Assembly: GCA_045604705.1 (NCBI GenBank)
Contig: JAZUOO010000025.1
Location: 1 to 29,034, forward strand
Direction: 5' to 3'
Length of the DNA: 29,034 nt
From: SIG622 sp045604705
GTDB taxonomy: Bacteria; Bacillota; Clostridia; Oscillospirales; CAG-382
The notes under the pieces were generated by a model. It searched no databases. It saw nothing but the letters and a program-made list of their open reading frames with translations, and was not told where the DNA came from. Position numbers and translations under genes: made by a program. Every line of letters begins with the position of its first letter. The stretch's first letter is position 1. Shown piece by piece: positions 1-6,986 of this stretch.

Positions 1-331
1 GTCTTGCGGCGGAGTGAACTGTTTCTGCTGTACCGATAGGTGCAAGGTCGCCGTGGCCCTGATATGTAAATACTATGTTATGGGGATCGGATCTCTTGAT
101 ACCTGTTGCAACTGCCGGAGCACGTCCGTGAGCAGCCTGTACCATATCACAGTTGAAGTAGTTATATGCGAATACAGAGCACCCTACGGGAGCGACGCCA
201 ATTGTTTTTCCTAGAACACCGAGTTCTTCAAGTACTTCGGCTACAAGTCTGTGGATAATACCGTGTGTACAACCGGGACAGTAGTGAAGCGGTGCATCCG
301 TCAGTCCCTTTGTCTTTTCAAATACTGTCAT
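1..331 (-). CDS. korB: 2-oxoacid:ferredoxin oxidoreductase, beta subunit (N-terminal part)
   Basis: This is the first 110 codons of the thiamine-diphosphate-binding beta subunit; the C-terminal part lies beyond the left window edge. The family oxidatively decarboxylates 2-oxoacids to acyl-CoA while reducing ferredoxin in the cytoplasm. Visible motifs are CPGCTHG (Cys18, Cys21), Cys51 in PVGCS, and GHGD at residues 92-95, which begins the TPP/Mg binding motif. The ATG overlaps the alpha-subunit TGA by one base (TGATG), and a GGAGG lies 9 bases upstream, so translation is coupled. Whether the substrate is 2-oxoglutarate, 2-oxoisovalerate or 2-oxobutyrate cannot be decided from this fragment. 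The neighbouring ilvE favours branched-chain 2-oxoacids (VOR type), by inference. A gamma subunit probably follows outside the window. Confidence 0.9.
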   Translation of the reverse strand, partial: MTVFEKTKGLTDAPLHYCPGCTHGIIHRLVAEVLEELGVLGKTIGVAPVGCSVFAYNYFNCDMVQAAHGRAPAVATGIKRSDPHNIVFTYQGHGDLAPIGTAETVHSAAR

Positions 332-1404
332 CAGTTCTGACCTCCATTCTTTGCTACATCGCAGATTCTTTCAAGGATAAATTCGGGAGAAGGAATCATA
401 CCACCAGTTCTTGTGCAGGAGTATACGGGCTTCTTACACTTTGTTGCAAGCTCAACGTCTTCAATCATCTGACCCATGTTAAGCTCAACGCAGATGAAGC
501 TCTTTACCTTGTCTGCAGCTTCAAGAAGTGCTTTCTTGGGGTACGGCCAGAGTGTAATAGGTCTTATCATACCAACCTTGATACCCTGCTCTCTTGCAGC
601 ATCAATAGCATTCTGAGCAACTCTTGAAGCAACACCGAAAGCAACTACGCAGTATTCCGCATCATCCATTTTATAGGATTCATACATTACTTCGTTTTCT
701 TCAACCTTCTTGTATCTCTCATATCTTTCGAAGTTCCAGTTTTCAAGATGCTCGGGATTGAGTGCGAGAGAGTTTACGATGTTGGGCTTTCTCTCACCCT
801 TTGTACCTGTTGTAGCCCAGGGCTTTTCAAATGTTTCGGGCTTGGGAACGCTGTCAAAAGAAACAGGCTCCATCATCTGACCGAGAGTACCGTCAGCAAG
901 AATCATGGTTGTCATTCTGTACTTATCGGCAAGGTCAAAGCCCTTAACGGTAAGATTTACCATTTCGTTAACGCTGTTGGGAGCAAGAACGATAAGGTGG
1001 AAGTCACCGTGTCCGCCGCCCTTTGTTGCCTGGAAATAGTCTGATTGCGAGGGCTGGATGCCACCGAGACCGGGACCACCTCTCTGAACATTGACTACAA
1101 GTGCGGGAAGGTCGCAGCCTGCAAGATAGGAGATACCTTCGCTCTTGAGGGAAATTCCGGGGCTGGAGGAGGATGTCATTACTCTCTTACCTGTGGAAGC
1201 AACACCGATAACCATATTGATAGCGGCAACTTCACTTTCTGCCTGGAGGAATACGCCTCCGTCGATTTTGGGAAGTCTCTTGGACATATATGCCGCAACT
1301 TCCGTTTGGGGGGTTATGGGGTATCCGAAATAGTGACGACAGCCTGCCATAATTGCAGCTTCCGCCATGGCTTCGTTACCCTTCATAAGCTTCTTATCAC
1401 TCAT
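331..1404 (-). CDS. korA: 2-oxoacid:ferredoxin oxidoreductase, alpha subunit (KorA/VorB type)
   Basis: A 357-residue alpha subunit with the family's usual N-terminus (LMKGNEAMAEAAI, then GYPITPQTEV at about 28-37). It forms the pyrimidine-binding half of the TPP site and works with the beta subunit and the ferredoxin encoded on either side. The motif GGPGLGGIQPSQSDYFQAT near 110-128 is characteristic of the VorB/KorA branch. The start is preceded by AAAGGAAC at a suitable distance. The length is normal and no broken motifs were seen. The gene lies 38 bp after korD and overlaps korB by one base, so the three subunits are co-transcribed. The substrate is unresolved between 2-oxoglutarate and branched-chain 2-oxoacids. 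Confidence 0.92.
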   Translation of the reverse strand: MSDKKLMKGNEAMAEAAIMAGCRHYFGYPITPQTEVAAYMSKRLPKIDGGVFLQAESEVAAINMVIGVASTGKRVMTSSSSPGISLKSEGISYLAGCDLPALVVNVQRGGPGLGGIQPSQSDYFQATKGGGHGDFHLIVLAPNSVNEMVNLTVKGFDLADKYRMTTMILADGTLGQMMEPVSFDSVPKPETFEKPWATTGTKGERKPNIVNSLALNPEHLENWNFERYERYKKVEENEVMYESYKMDDAEYCVVAFGVASRVAQNAIDAAREQGIKVGMIRPITLWPYPKKALLEAADKVKSFICVELNMGQMIEDVELATKCKKPVYSCTRTGGMIPSPEFILERICDVAKNGGQN

Positions 1405-1442
1405 TTTCTAAAGTTCCTTTCGTAAATTACAAATGATATGTA

Positions 1443-1646
1443 TTACTTTTCTACGGTAATTACGCAGTCGGGACACATTGTTGCACAGAATGCGCAAGCG
1501 ATACAAGCGCTCTGATCTGTAATCCCTGCTGTGCGGTAGCCCTTGGCGTTAAGCTTTTCACCAAGCTTTACAATCTTCTTGGGACAAGCGGTTACACAAA
1601 GACCGCAACCCTTACAGATTTCCTCCTTGAAAGTTACCTTCGGCAT
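1443..1646 (-). CDS. korD: 2-oxoacid oxidoreductase ferredoxin subunit (2x[4Fe-4S])
   Basis: A 67-residue ferredoxin-like electron-transfer subunit. Two complete CxxCxxCxxxC clusters are visible: Cys11/14/17/21 (CKGCGLCVTACP) and Cys48/51/54/58 (CIACAFCATMCP), each able to hold a [4Fe-4S] cluster. In this family the delta subunit carries electrons from the TPP site to soluble ferredoxin. The gene order ferredoxin, alpha, beta is typical of clostridial KOR/VOR operons. The gene begins 22 bp after the ATPase stop, and its AAAG/GAGG-rich upstream supports the ATG. Nothing is unusual in length or motif content. Confidence 0.92.
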   Translation of the reverse strand: MPKVTFKEEICKGCGLCVTACPKKIVKLGEKLNAKGYRTAGITDQSACIACAFCATMCPDCVITVEK

Positions 1647-1668
1647 TTTCTTTACCTCGCTTTCTTTT

Positions 1669-2343
1669 TCAGAATGACTGTCTTACGCAGATTTTTATAG
1701 GCATAAGACCGTTGATTTTTGACTTTAATTGCTCATACAGATTCTCTTTTACGGTTGTAAATCTTAAAGGAAGACCGGTAAGCTGTGACACTTTTTCGGC
1801 ATATTCCATGCTTGAGATTACATCCTCGACCTCTGTTTCATCGCCGATATTTGAATTATTGACGACACCCGTAAATCTCATACCTGCGGAGTATTCTATT
1901 TCACGCATTACTTCGATTGTTTCCTCGGGAGAGCCTGTTAAGAACCTGTATTTATTTATTACAAACAGCATTTCGTAATTGTCTTCTTTCAGAAGGTACG
2001 GGACATATCTTCCGAGAGCAAGGGCTCCCCTGTCGTCACCACCTACGTCAATTACGGCGTGCTTACTTGTATCGTGTACTATTGAATATGCTTCTGCGGG
2101 AAGCGCGGGAGTATCAACATTTGTATTTGCCATAGCCGAAGATACAAGTCTTATTCCCGCATCTTCGAGAAGTTCCTGTGCATCCTTTGTTCTGAAATAA
2201 GGATTTACGATGTCAAGGTCGGCAATATCGACATTCTTTCCGTTTTCCTTTACTTTCAGAGCGTAATTTATGGCAATGTTGGTTTTTCCGCTTCCATAGT
2301 GACCTGCAAAGATGGTTACTCGTTTCAAATCTTGACAATCCAT
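1669..2343 (-). CDS. P-loop ATPase of the MinD/ParA/CobQ type, embedded in the kor operon
   Basis: About 224 residues with a Walker A motif GHYGSGKTN close to the N-terminus. DIADLDIVNPYFRT follows as the A'-like acidic strand, and HAVIDVGGDDRGA as the Walker-B-like segment. It resembles SIMIBI-class ATPases (ParA/MinD/CooC-like), which often load metals or position complexes. The exact role is unknown. The start is uncertain: the ATG at 2343 is used here, but a GTG at 2370 and a TTG at 2328 that overlaps the ilvE stop (TTGA) are in the same frame. The gene overlaps ilvE and is followed by korD after 22 bp. A maturation or assembly role for the Fe-S oxidoreductase is an inference from position only. 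Confidence 0.8.
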   Translation of the reverse strand: MDCQDLKRVTIFAGHYGSGKTNIAINYALKVKENGKNVDIADLDIVNPYFRTKDAQELLEDAGIRLVSSAMANTNVDTPALPAEAYSIVHDTSKHAVIDVGGDDRGALALGRYVPYLLKEDNYEMLFVINKYRFLTGSPEETIEVMREIEYSAGMRFTGVVNNSNIGDETEVEDVISSMEYAEKVSQLTGLPLRFTTVKENLYEQLKSKINGLMPIKICVRQSF

Positions 2344-3383
2344 CCGTGTTTGTCTTCGATCTTGCCCCACTGGATGCCTGTGAGAGTATCGTAGAGATGC
2401 TGTGTTGTTTCGCCGATTTCGTTGTTGTTGATTATGTATTCCTTGCCGTCAAAGGAGAGCTTACCGATGGGAGATACAACTGCTGCAGTACCTGTTCCCC
2501 ACGCTTCTTCAAGTGTACCCTTTTCGCAGGCTTCGAGAAGCTCGTCAACACAGAGAAGTCTTTCGCTTACTTTATAGCCTTCTTCACGGAGAAGCTCAAG
2601 GCAGGATTTTCTTGTGATACCGGGGAGAATGGAGCCTGAGAGCATGGGAGTTACAATCTCACCTGCAATCTTGAACATAACGTTCATTGCACCAACTTCT
2701 TCGATATACTTTCTTTCAACACCGTCAAGCCAAAGAACCTGGGTATAACCCTTTTCTTCTGCCTTTGCGCCTGCCCTGTTAGCGGCTGCATAGTTACCGC
2801 CGCACTTTGCAAAGCCTGTACCACCACGGACAGCTCTTACATCGTCCTTTTCAATCATAATCTTAACGGGATTAATACCCTCTTTATAGTAGCTTCCGCT
2901 GGGAGAAGCGATGATTACGAATCTCGAATTCTCGATGCCGTGAACACCAAGTGCTTCATCATTGCCGAAAAGGAACGGTCTGAGGTAGAGGGATTCACCT
3001 GCACCGTAGGGTACCCAATCCTGTTCATGCTTTACGAATTCCGTGATAGCCTGAAGCATTTCTTCCTCGGGCATTGTGGGAAGCTGAAGTCTGTCTGCGG
3101 AGTTGTTCATTCTTCTTACATTTTCAATAGGTCTGAAGAGCTGAACAGAACCATCTGCAATTCTGTAAGCCTTAAGGCCTTCGAAAATTTCCGCACCGTA
3201 GTGGAATACGGTTGCCGCAGGATGGAGAGAAAGATTTGCAAAAGGTACTATTCTTGCGTCGTACCATCCCTTTTCAACATTGTAATCCATCATAAACATA
3301 TGGTCCGTAAAATGCTTTCCGAAGCCGAGATTTTCAGTAACCTTCACGCCCGGAGTCTTTGTGTTTTCAATTCTGATTTCCAT
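2325..3383 (-). CDS. ilvE: Branched-chain amino acid aminotransferase (class IV PLP)
   Basis: A 352-residue fold-type-IV aminotransferase that interconverts Leu, Ile and Val with their 2-oxoacids. The PLP lysine is Lys193 in the segment GFAKCGGNYAAANRAG. HYGAEIFEGLKAYR near 61-74 and LWLDGVERKYIEEVG near 217-231 are family blocks. The length matches the long bacterial/eukaryotic BCAT form. It starts 6 bp after metA and its end overlaps the ATPase gene, so it is translationally linked to both. Upstream are Met genes and downstream are 2-oxoacid oxidoreductase genes. It could feed branched-chain 2-oxoacids to the oxidoreductase, or transaminate ketomethiobutyrate to methionine, as some BCATs do. 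The second role is inference. Confidence 0.95.
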   Translation of the reverse strand: MEIRIENTKTPGVKVTENLGFGKHFTDHMFMMDYNVEKGWYDARIVPFANLSLHPAATVFHYGAEIFEGLKAYRIADGSVQLFRPIENVRRMNNSADRLQLPTMPEEEMLQAITEFVKHEQDWVPYGAGESLYLRPFLFGNDEALGVHGIENSRFVIIASPSGSYYKEGINPVKIMIEKDDVRAVRGGTGFAKCGGNYAAANRAGAKAEEKGYTQVLWLDGVERKYIEEVGAMNVMFKIAGEIVTPMLSGSILPGITRKSCLELLREEGYKVSERLLCVDELLEACEKGTLEEAWGTGTAAVVSPIGKLSFDGKEYIINNNEIGETTQHLYDTLTGIQWGKIEDKHGWIVKI

Positions 3384-3389
3384 TTTTTA

Positions 3390-4322
3390 TTACCTCTCTT
3401 TATTGTATTCAATTTGGGTTATATCATAGGGTGTAGTCTGATACACATAGTAGTTAAGCCAATTGGAGTAGATAAGATTTGCGTGGGATCTCCATGTGCA
3501 AAGCGGCTCTTTGGTGTCATCGTCATTTGGGAAATAGTTAACCGGCACTTCAATTGACAGTCCTGCGTTTTTGTCACGCAGATATTCTTTTCTGAGGGTT
3601 CCTGCATCATATTCCGAATGACCGGTTATGAATATCTGTCTTCCTCCGTCTGTGGAAACGGCGTATACTCCTGCTTCTTCGCTGGAGGCGAGAATTCTGA
3701 GTTCGGGAACTTTTTCAATGTCCTCTCTCTTGACGGTGGTATGTCTTGAATGAGGAACAAGGAATTCATCGTCAAAGCCACGGAAGAGCATTGAAGATTT
3801 TCTTTCAACGGTATGCTTGAACACACCGAACATCTTCTTTTCAAGAGGATACTTTTTAATGCCGTAGTGGTAATACATCCCCGCCTGTGCGCCCCAACAT
3901 ATGTGGAATGTACTGTGAACACTTGTCTTTGTCCACTCCATTATTTCACAGAGCTCCTGCCAATAATCAACATCTTCAAATTCTATCTGCTCAACAGGTG
4001 CGCCTGTGATTATCATTCCGTCAAATTTTCTGTCTTTTATATCATCGAAATGCTTATAGAATGCAAGAAGATGATCCTGTGAGGTATTCTTTGAAGTGTG
4101 TGATTTGGTACATATAAGCTCAAGCTCGACCTGAAGCGGAGAGTTACCGAGTAGTCTTGAGAGCTGAGTTTCAGTATCAATTTTAAGTGGCATAAGGTTC
4201 AAAAGAACAATCTTCAAAGGTCTTATATCCTGTGTCATTGCACGGGTCTCGGTCATAACGAAAATATTTTCATCGTTAAGAACCTTGACCGCGGGAAGCT
4301 CGTTTGGTATCTTAATCGGCAT
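3390..4322 (-). CDS. metA: Homoserine O-acetyltransferase, MetA family (acetyl-CoA type by residue 111)
   Basis: A 310-residue MetA-family acyltransferase that activates homoserine for sulfhydrylation. The catalytic Cys142 lies in HICWGAQAG, and His235 and Glu237 lie in FITGHSEYD, giving the full triad at the family's standard numbering. Residue 111 is Glu (GAPVEQIEF). In this family Glu111 goes with acetyl-CoA use and Gly111 with succinyl-CoA use, so this is expected to be an acetyltransferase even though automatic names often say succinyltransferase. The neighbouring metY, whose substrate is O-acetylhomoserine, fits. The gene starts 14 bp after metY and ends 6 bp before ilvE, so it is in the same operon. 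Confidence 0.95.
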   Translation of the reverse strand: MPIKIPNELPAVKVLNDENIFVMTETRAMTQDIRPLKIVLLNLMPLKIDTETQLSRLLGNSPLQVELELICTKSHTSKNTSQDHLLAFYKHFDDIKDRKFDGMIITGAPVEQIEFEDVDYWQELCEIMEWTKTSVHSTFHICWGAQAGMYYHYGIKKYPLEKKMFGVFKHTVERKSSMLFRGFDDEFLVPHSRHTTVKREDIEKVPELRILASSEEAGVYAVSTDGGRQIFITGHSEYDAGTLRKEYLRDKNAGLSIEVPVNYFPNDDDTKEPLCTWRSHANLIYSNWLNYYVYQTTPYDITQIEYNKER

Positions 4323-4336
4323 TACCTCACCTCTTT

Positions 4337-5614
4337 TCAGTCTGCGAGTGCCTGTGCAAGGTCTGCAATAATATCTTCTGCGTTTTCAATACCGCAGGAG
4401 AATCTTATCATGCTGGGAGAAATTCCGCAGTTATAAAGCTCCTGGTCTGTCATCTGACGGTGTGTTGCACTTGCGGGATGAAGCACACAAGTATGAGCGT
4501 CTGCAACGTGTGTTGCGATGATGCCGAGCTTCAGCTTCTTCATGAACTTTTCGGCTGCAGTTCTTCCGCCCTTAATCTCAAAGCTTACAACACCGCAGGA
4601 ACCCTTGGGGAGATACTTCTGTGCGAGCTCGTAGTACTTATCACCTTTGAGTCCGCAGTATTTTACGGATTCTATCTTTTCGTGTCCATTCAGGAATTCA
4701 GCAACCGCCTGTGCATTCTTGCAATGTCTTTCCATTCTTACATGGAGGCTTTCAAGTCCGAGATTGAGAAGGAAAGCATTCTGGGGTGCCTGGATGGAAC
4801 CGAGGTCACGCATGAGCTGTGCGGTTGCCTTTGTGATGAATGCACCTTCAAGTCCGAACTTTTCTGTGTATGTAATACCGTGATAACTGTGGTCGGGAGT
4901 ACAGAGTCCGGGGAATTTATCCGGGTACTTTGTCCAGTCGAACTTACCGCTGTCAACGATACATCCGCCAACGCCGGAAGCATGACCGTCCATATATTTT
5001 GTTGTTGAGTGAATTACAATATCAGCACCCCATTCAATAGGTCTGCAGTTTACGGGAGTAGCGAATGTATTATCAACTATAAGCGGAACTCCGTGCTTAT
5101 GTGCCATGTTTGCAAATTTTTCGATGTCAAGAACAACAAGTGCGGGATTTGCGATTGTTTCTGCAAAAACTGCTTTTGTGTTGGGTCTGAATGCCGCTTC
5201 AAATTCTTCCTCGGAGCAATCGGGGTTAATAAATGTGAATTCAATGCCCATTCTCTTCATTGTTACCGCAAAAAGATTGTAGCTTCCGCCGTAGATACAG
5301 GAGGATGCAACAACGTGGTCTCCGCAGGATGCGATATTGAATACGCTGTAGAAAGAAGCCGCCTGACCCGAAGATGTAAGCATTGCAGCGGTACCGCCCT
5401 CAAGAGCAGCGATTTTAGCCGCTACATTGTCATTTGTGGGATTCTGAAGTCTTGTGTAGAAGTAGCCGCTTGCTTCAAGGTCAAAGAGCTTTGCCATATC
5501 CTCACTTGTGTCATATTTAAAAGTCGTACTCTGGATTATCGGGATTTGTCTTGGTTCACCGTTACCGGGAACATAACCGCCCTGAACGCAGGTTGTTTCA
5601 ATTTTGTTGCTCAT
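4337..5614 (-). CDS. metY: O-acetylhomoserine sulfhydrylase (aminocarboxypropyltransferase)
   Basis: A 425-residue Cys/Met-metabolism PLP enzyme that makes homocysteine from O-acetylhomoserine and sulfide. The PLP lysine is Lys206 in IHSTTKYMDGHASGVGG, and YTRLQNPTNDNVAAKIAALEG near 53-73 is the family signature. The start at 5614 (MSNKIETTC) is chosen because GAAAGGA lies at the correct distance; in-frame ATGs upstream fall inside or before that site. The start codon is only 18 bases after the T-run of a terminator-like hairpin (5632-5667), with no room for a separate promoter. Expression must therefore read through that hairpin. With metA it completes the acetyl-homoserine route to homocysteine. 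Confidence 0.95.
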   Translation of the reverse strand: MSNKIETTCVQGGYVPGNGEPRQIPIIQSTTFKYDTSEDMAKLFDLEASGYFYTRLQNPTNDNVAAKIAALEGGTAAMLTSSGQAASFYSVFNIASCGDHVVASSCIYGGSYNLFAVTMKRMGIEFTFINPDCSEEEFEAAFRPNTKAVFAETIANPALVVLDIEKFANMAHKHGVPLIVDNTFATPVNCRPIEWGADIVIHSTTKYMDGHASGVGGCIVDSGKFDWTKYPDKFPGLCTPDHSYHGITYTEKFGLEGAFITKATAQLMRDLGSIQAPQNAFLLNLGLESLHVRMERHCKNAQAVAEFLNGHEKIESVKYCGLKGDKYYELAQKYLPKGSCGVVSFEIKGGRTAAEKFMKKLKLGIIATHVADAHTCVLHPASATHRQMTDQELYNCGISPSMIRFSCGIENAEDIIADLAQALAD

Positions 5615-5631
5615 TACTGTCATCCTTTCAT

Positions 5632-5667
5632 AAAAAATATGCGGCATTGCTGTCTTGCAAAACCGCA
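5632..5667 (-). terminator. Attenuator-like intrinsic terminator before metY
   Basis: On the minus strand TGCGGTTTTGC (5667-5657) pairs with GCAATGCCGCA (5650-5640), with one mismatch and one G-U, over a 6-base loop AAGACA. TAT and six T residues (5637-5632) follow. The hairpin sits between the stop of the leader ORF (5678) and the ribosome site of metY. Its 5' arm can also pair fully with 5700-5710 inside the leader ORF, which would prevent termination. Seen directly in sequence; activity is inferred. Confidence 0.75.
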
Positions 5668-5677
5668 CTTTACTCGA

Positions 5678-5983
5678 TTAGTTTAAAATTTTTGCTTTAC
5701 GCAGTTTTGCTTTTGTATTCAAATTTTTTTGCCTGCACATTATAATAATCACCGAACATATAATAATGGACATAATAATCATAATCATGCCGCGTATTAT
5801 GATACCCGAGCAAATAATGCTGATAATGGCAAATAGAAGAAAAACAGACACTGCCGCAGCAATGCCTGTAACAACAGCATTATTGAATGTGAACGCAGAA
5901 CTATGCGCACAATTTGTCGAAGGTGCAGTACAACGTGCATCTTTGGAAAAACAATTATTTTCAGATGAATAATTTCTGAGCAT
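5678..5983 (-). CDS. Ile/Met-rich small membrane protein or attenuation leader peptide
   Basis: A 101-codon ORF that I do not recognise as any family. The start ATG at 5983 has GGAGG 8 bases upstream and a perfect promoter further up; an in-frame GTG at 5992 is less likely. The N-terminus is polar with Cys residues (NCF, ARC, TNC). Two hydrophobic stretches follow. The second part, codons at 5827-5738, contains 16 Ile and 4 Met in 30 codons and no Leu. The C-terminus is basic (TKAKLRKAKILN). A terminator-like hairpin begins 10 bases after the stop, and an antiterminator arm lies in the last codons. It may be a genuine two-helix membrane protein, a leader peptide that senses Ile/Met-tRNA charging for the metY-metA-ilvE operon, or both. 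Confidence 0.65.
   Translation of the reverse strand: MLRNYSSENNCFSKDARCTAPSTNCAHSSAFTFNNAVVTGIAAAVSVFLLFAIISIICSGIIIRGMIMIIMSIIICSVIIIMCRQKNLNTKAKLRKAKILN
5700..5710 (-). promoter_or_regulatory. Candidate antiterminator arm
   Basis: On the minus strand GCAAAACTGCG pairs over all 11 positions (nine Watson-Crick, two G-U) with TGCGGTTTTGC, exactly the 5' arm of the terminator at 5657-5667, across a 32-base loop. The segment lies in the last codons of the leader ORF, 20-30 bases before its stop. A ribosome finishing the ORF would mask it, while one stalled in the Ile/Met-rich stretch would leave it free. A weak competing pairing of its 3' half with TGCAG just upstream is also possible. Confidence 0.6.
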
Positions 5984-6013
5984 TGCCGCCACCTCCGATA
6001 AAATATATAATTC

Positions 6014-6042
6014 ATTATATCATGGTTGTACCATTTTGTCAA
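6014..6042 (-). promoter_or_regulatory. Consensus sigma-A promoter with a palindrome in the spacer (operon of metY)
   Basis: On the minus strand the -35 is TTGACA (6042-6037), followed by a 17-base spacer and the -10 TATAAT (6019-6014). This is a perfect consensus match. The spacer contains the inverted repeat ATGGT-TGT-ACCAT (plus strand 6022-6034), a likely repressor operator. A second AT-rich 7+7 inverted repeat (6005-6020) covers the -10. The promoter lies upstream of the leader ORF and is the only strong promoter seen for the metY-to-korB operon. Confidence 0.85.
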
Positions 6043-6165
6043 GCAAAAAATAAAATAAAATCCAAAAAACTCAAATTACGGCGAATTGTACATTATTCCA
6101 AAAAAATCACAGTGAATTTGTGGAATTTCCTACAATTAAACAAGTGGAATTTTTAAGTATGGTAT

Positions 6166-6876
6166 TCAAATAATGATAGAAACAACGTATATTACGCACA
6201 AATGAAGCGGATAATACGCATAGAAAAACCACTTTAGCTTCATCTTTCCCCTCTCACCGCTGTAAGCGGCAAGCAGCGGCAACGAAAGCAGTGCAAACCA
6301 CTGTATGGAGCTTGAAGTAACTGCAAGCAAAGCAAGTCCGACAAAGGTCGCAAAAAGCTTTAATTCACGTCCATGGACAAAATATATAAGTACAGGCAAG
6401 CACACACCGATAAAACCATAGTCGATACTGAAATCCGTGCCGGTTAAAACCTCCGGAAGCAATTCGGTCAGGAACAACACTACCGCAAGAGTCATACCCG
6501 CAAACAGGAATCCGACTGCTTTCTTTTTATTTAACGCATTCTCTAAAATATATATCAAAACGATTGAAAGAAAAAAGGTAACGAAAATACACTGATAAAG
6601 AGACTGCGCCACAACATAATATGTCAGTTGACAAATCAGTGCAACAACACCAACGGACATAAGATAACGCACCCTGTTTTTTGTGTATGAACAGCCTTCC
6701 GCAATCATGTAGGCAAAGATCGGAAATGCAATGCGTCCGATAACACGAAGAAGTGCAACATCGTAAAATATCTGCACACCTATATGGTCAACGGTCATTG
6801 AAAAAAGAGCGATGAGCTTTAATACATTGCCACTGAGTTTTATGGTTCTTCCGCTTGATGTCATTGCGTTATCCAT
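6166..6876 (-). CDS. TraX-family membrane protein
   Basis: A 236-residue polytopic membrane protein that matches the TraX family in its conserved N-terminal block (VLKLIALFSMTVDHIG, then RVIGRIAFPIFAYMIAEG at about 46-63). About seven hydrophobic segments are visible. In the F plasmid TraX N-acetylates pilin; chromosomal Firmicute members are of unknown function, and no conjugation gene lies nearby, so an acyltransferase role on a surface molecule is only an inference. The ATG is preceded by CAGGAAAAC. It is the last gene of the rlmD-ltaS-flavodoxin unit, 110 bp after the flavodoxin stop. No convincing strong terminator is seen in the AT-rich 6043-6165 interval. Confidence 0.82.
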   Translation of the reverse strand: MDNAMTSSGRTIKLSGNVLKLIALFSMTVDHIGVQIFYDVALLRVIGRIAFPIFAYMIAEGCSYTKNRVRYLMSVGVVALICQLTYYVVAQSLYQCIFVTFFLSIVLIYILENALNKKKAVGFLFAGMTLAVVLFLTELLPEVLTGTDFSIDYGFIGVCLPVLIYFVHGRELKLFATFVGLALLAVTSSSIQWFALLSLPLLAAYSGERGKMKLKWFFYAYYPLHLCVIYVVSIII

Positions 6877-6986
6877 TTTGTTTTCCTGTCAATTCTTCTG
6901 TTTCCGTAACGGTTGAAGATCCTTTCCGTGATTTTTATATTCCGGCAAATACGTTTTGATTCCCGTTGAATCTACTTTGAAACCGT

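Noticed and set aside
5009..5686. A 225-codon plus-strand frame opposite metY
   Set aside because: It is a shadow of metY with a Cys-rich, non-protein-like composition and no supporting signals.
5615..6013. A SAM (S-box) riboswitch or T-box in the metY leader
   Set aside because: No S-box core or T-box sequence could be recognised; the leader is instead occupied by an ORF with a good ribosome site plus competing hairpins.
6166..6876. TraX as evidence of a conjugative element
   Set aside because: No relaxase, coupling protein, pilin or other transfer gene is in the window; chromosomal TraX-family genes are common in Firmicutes.
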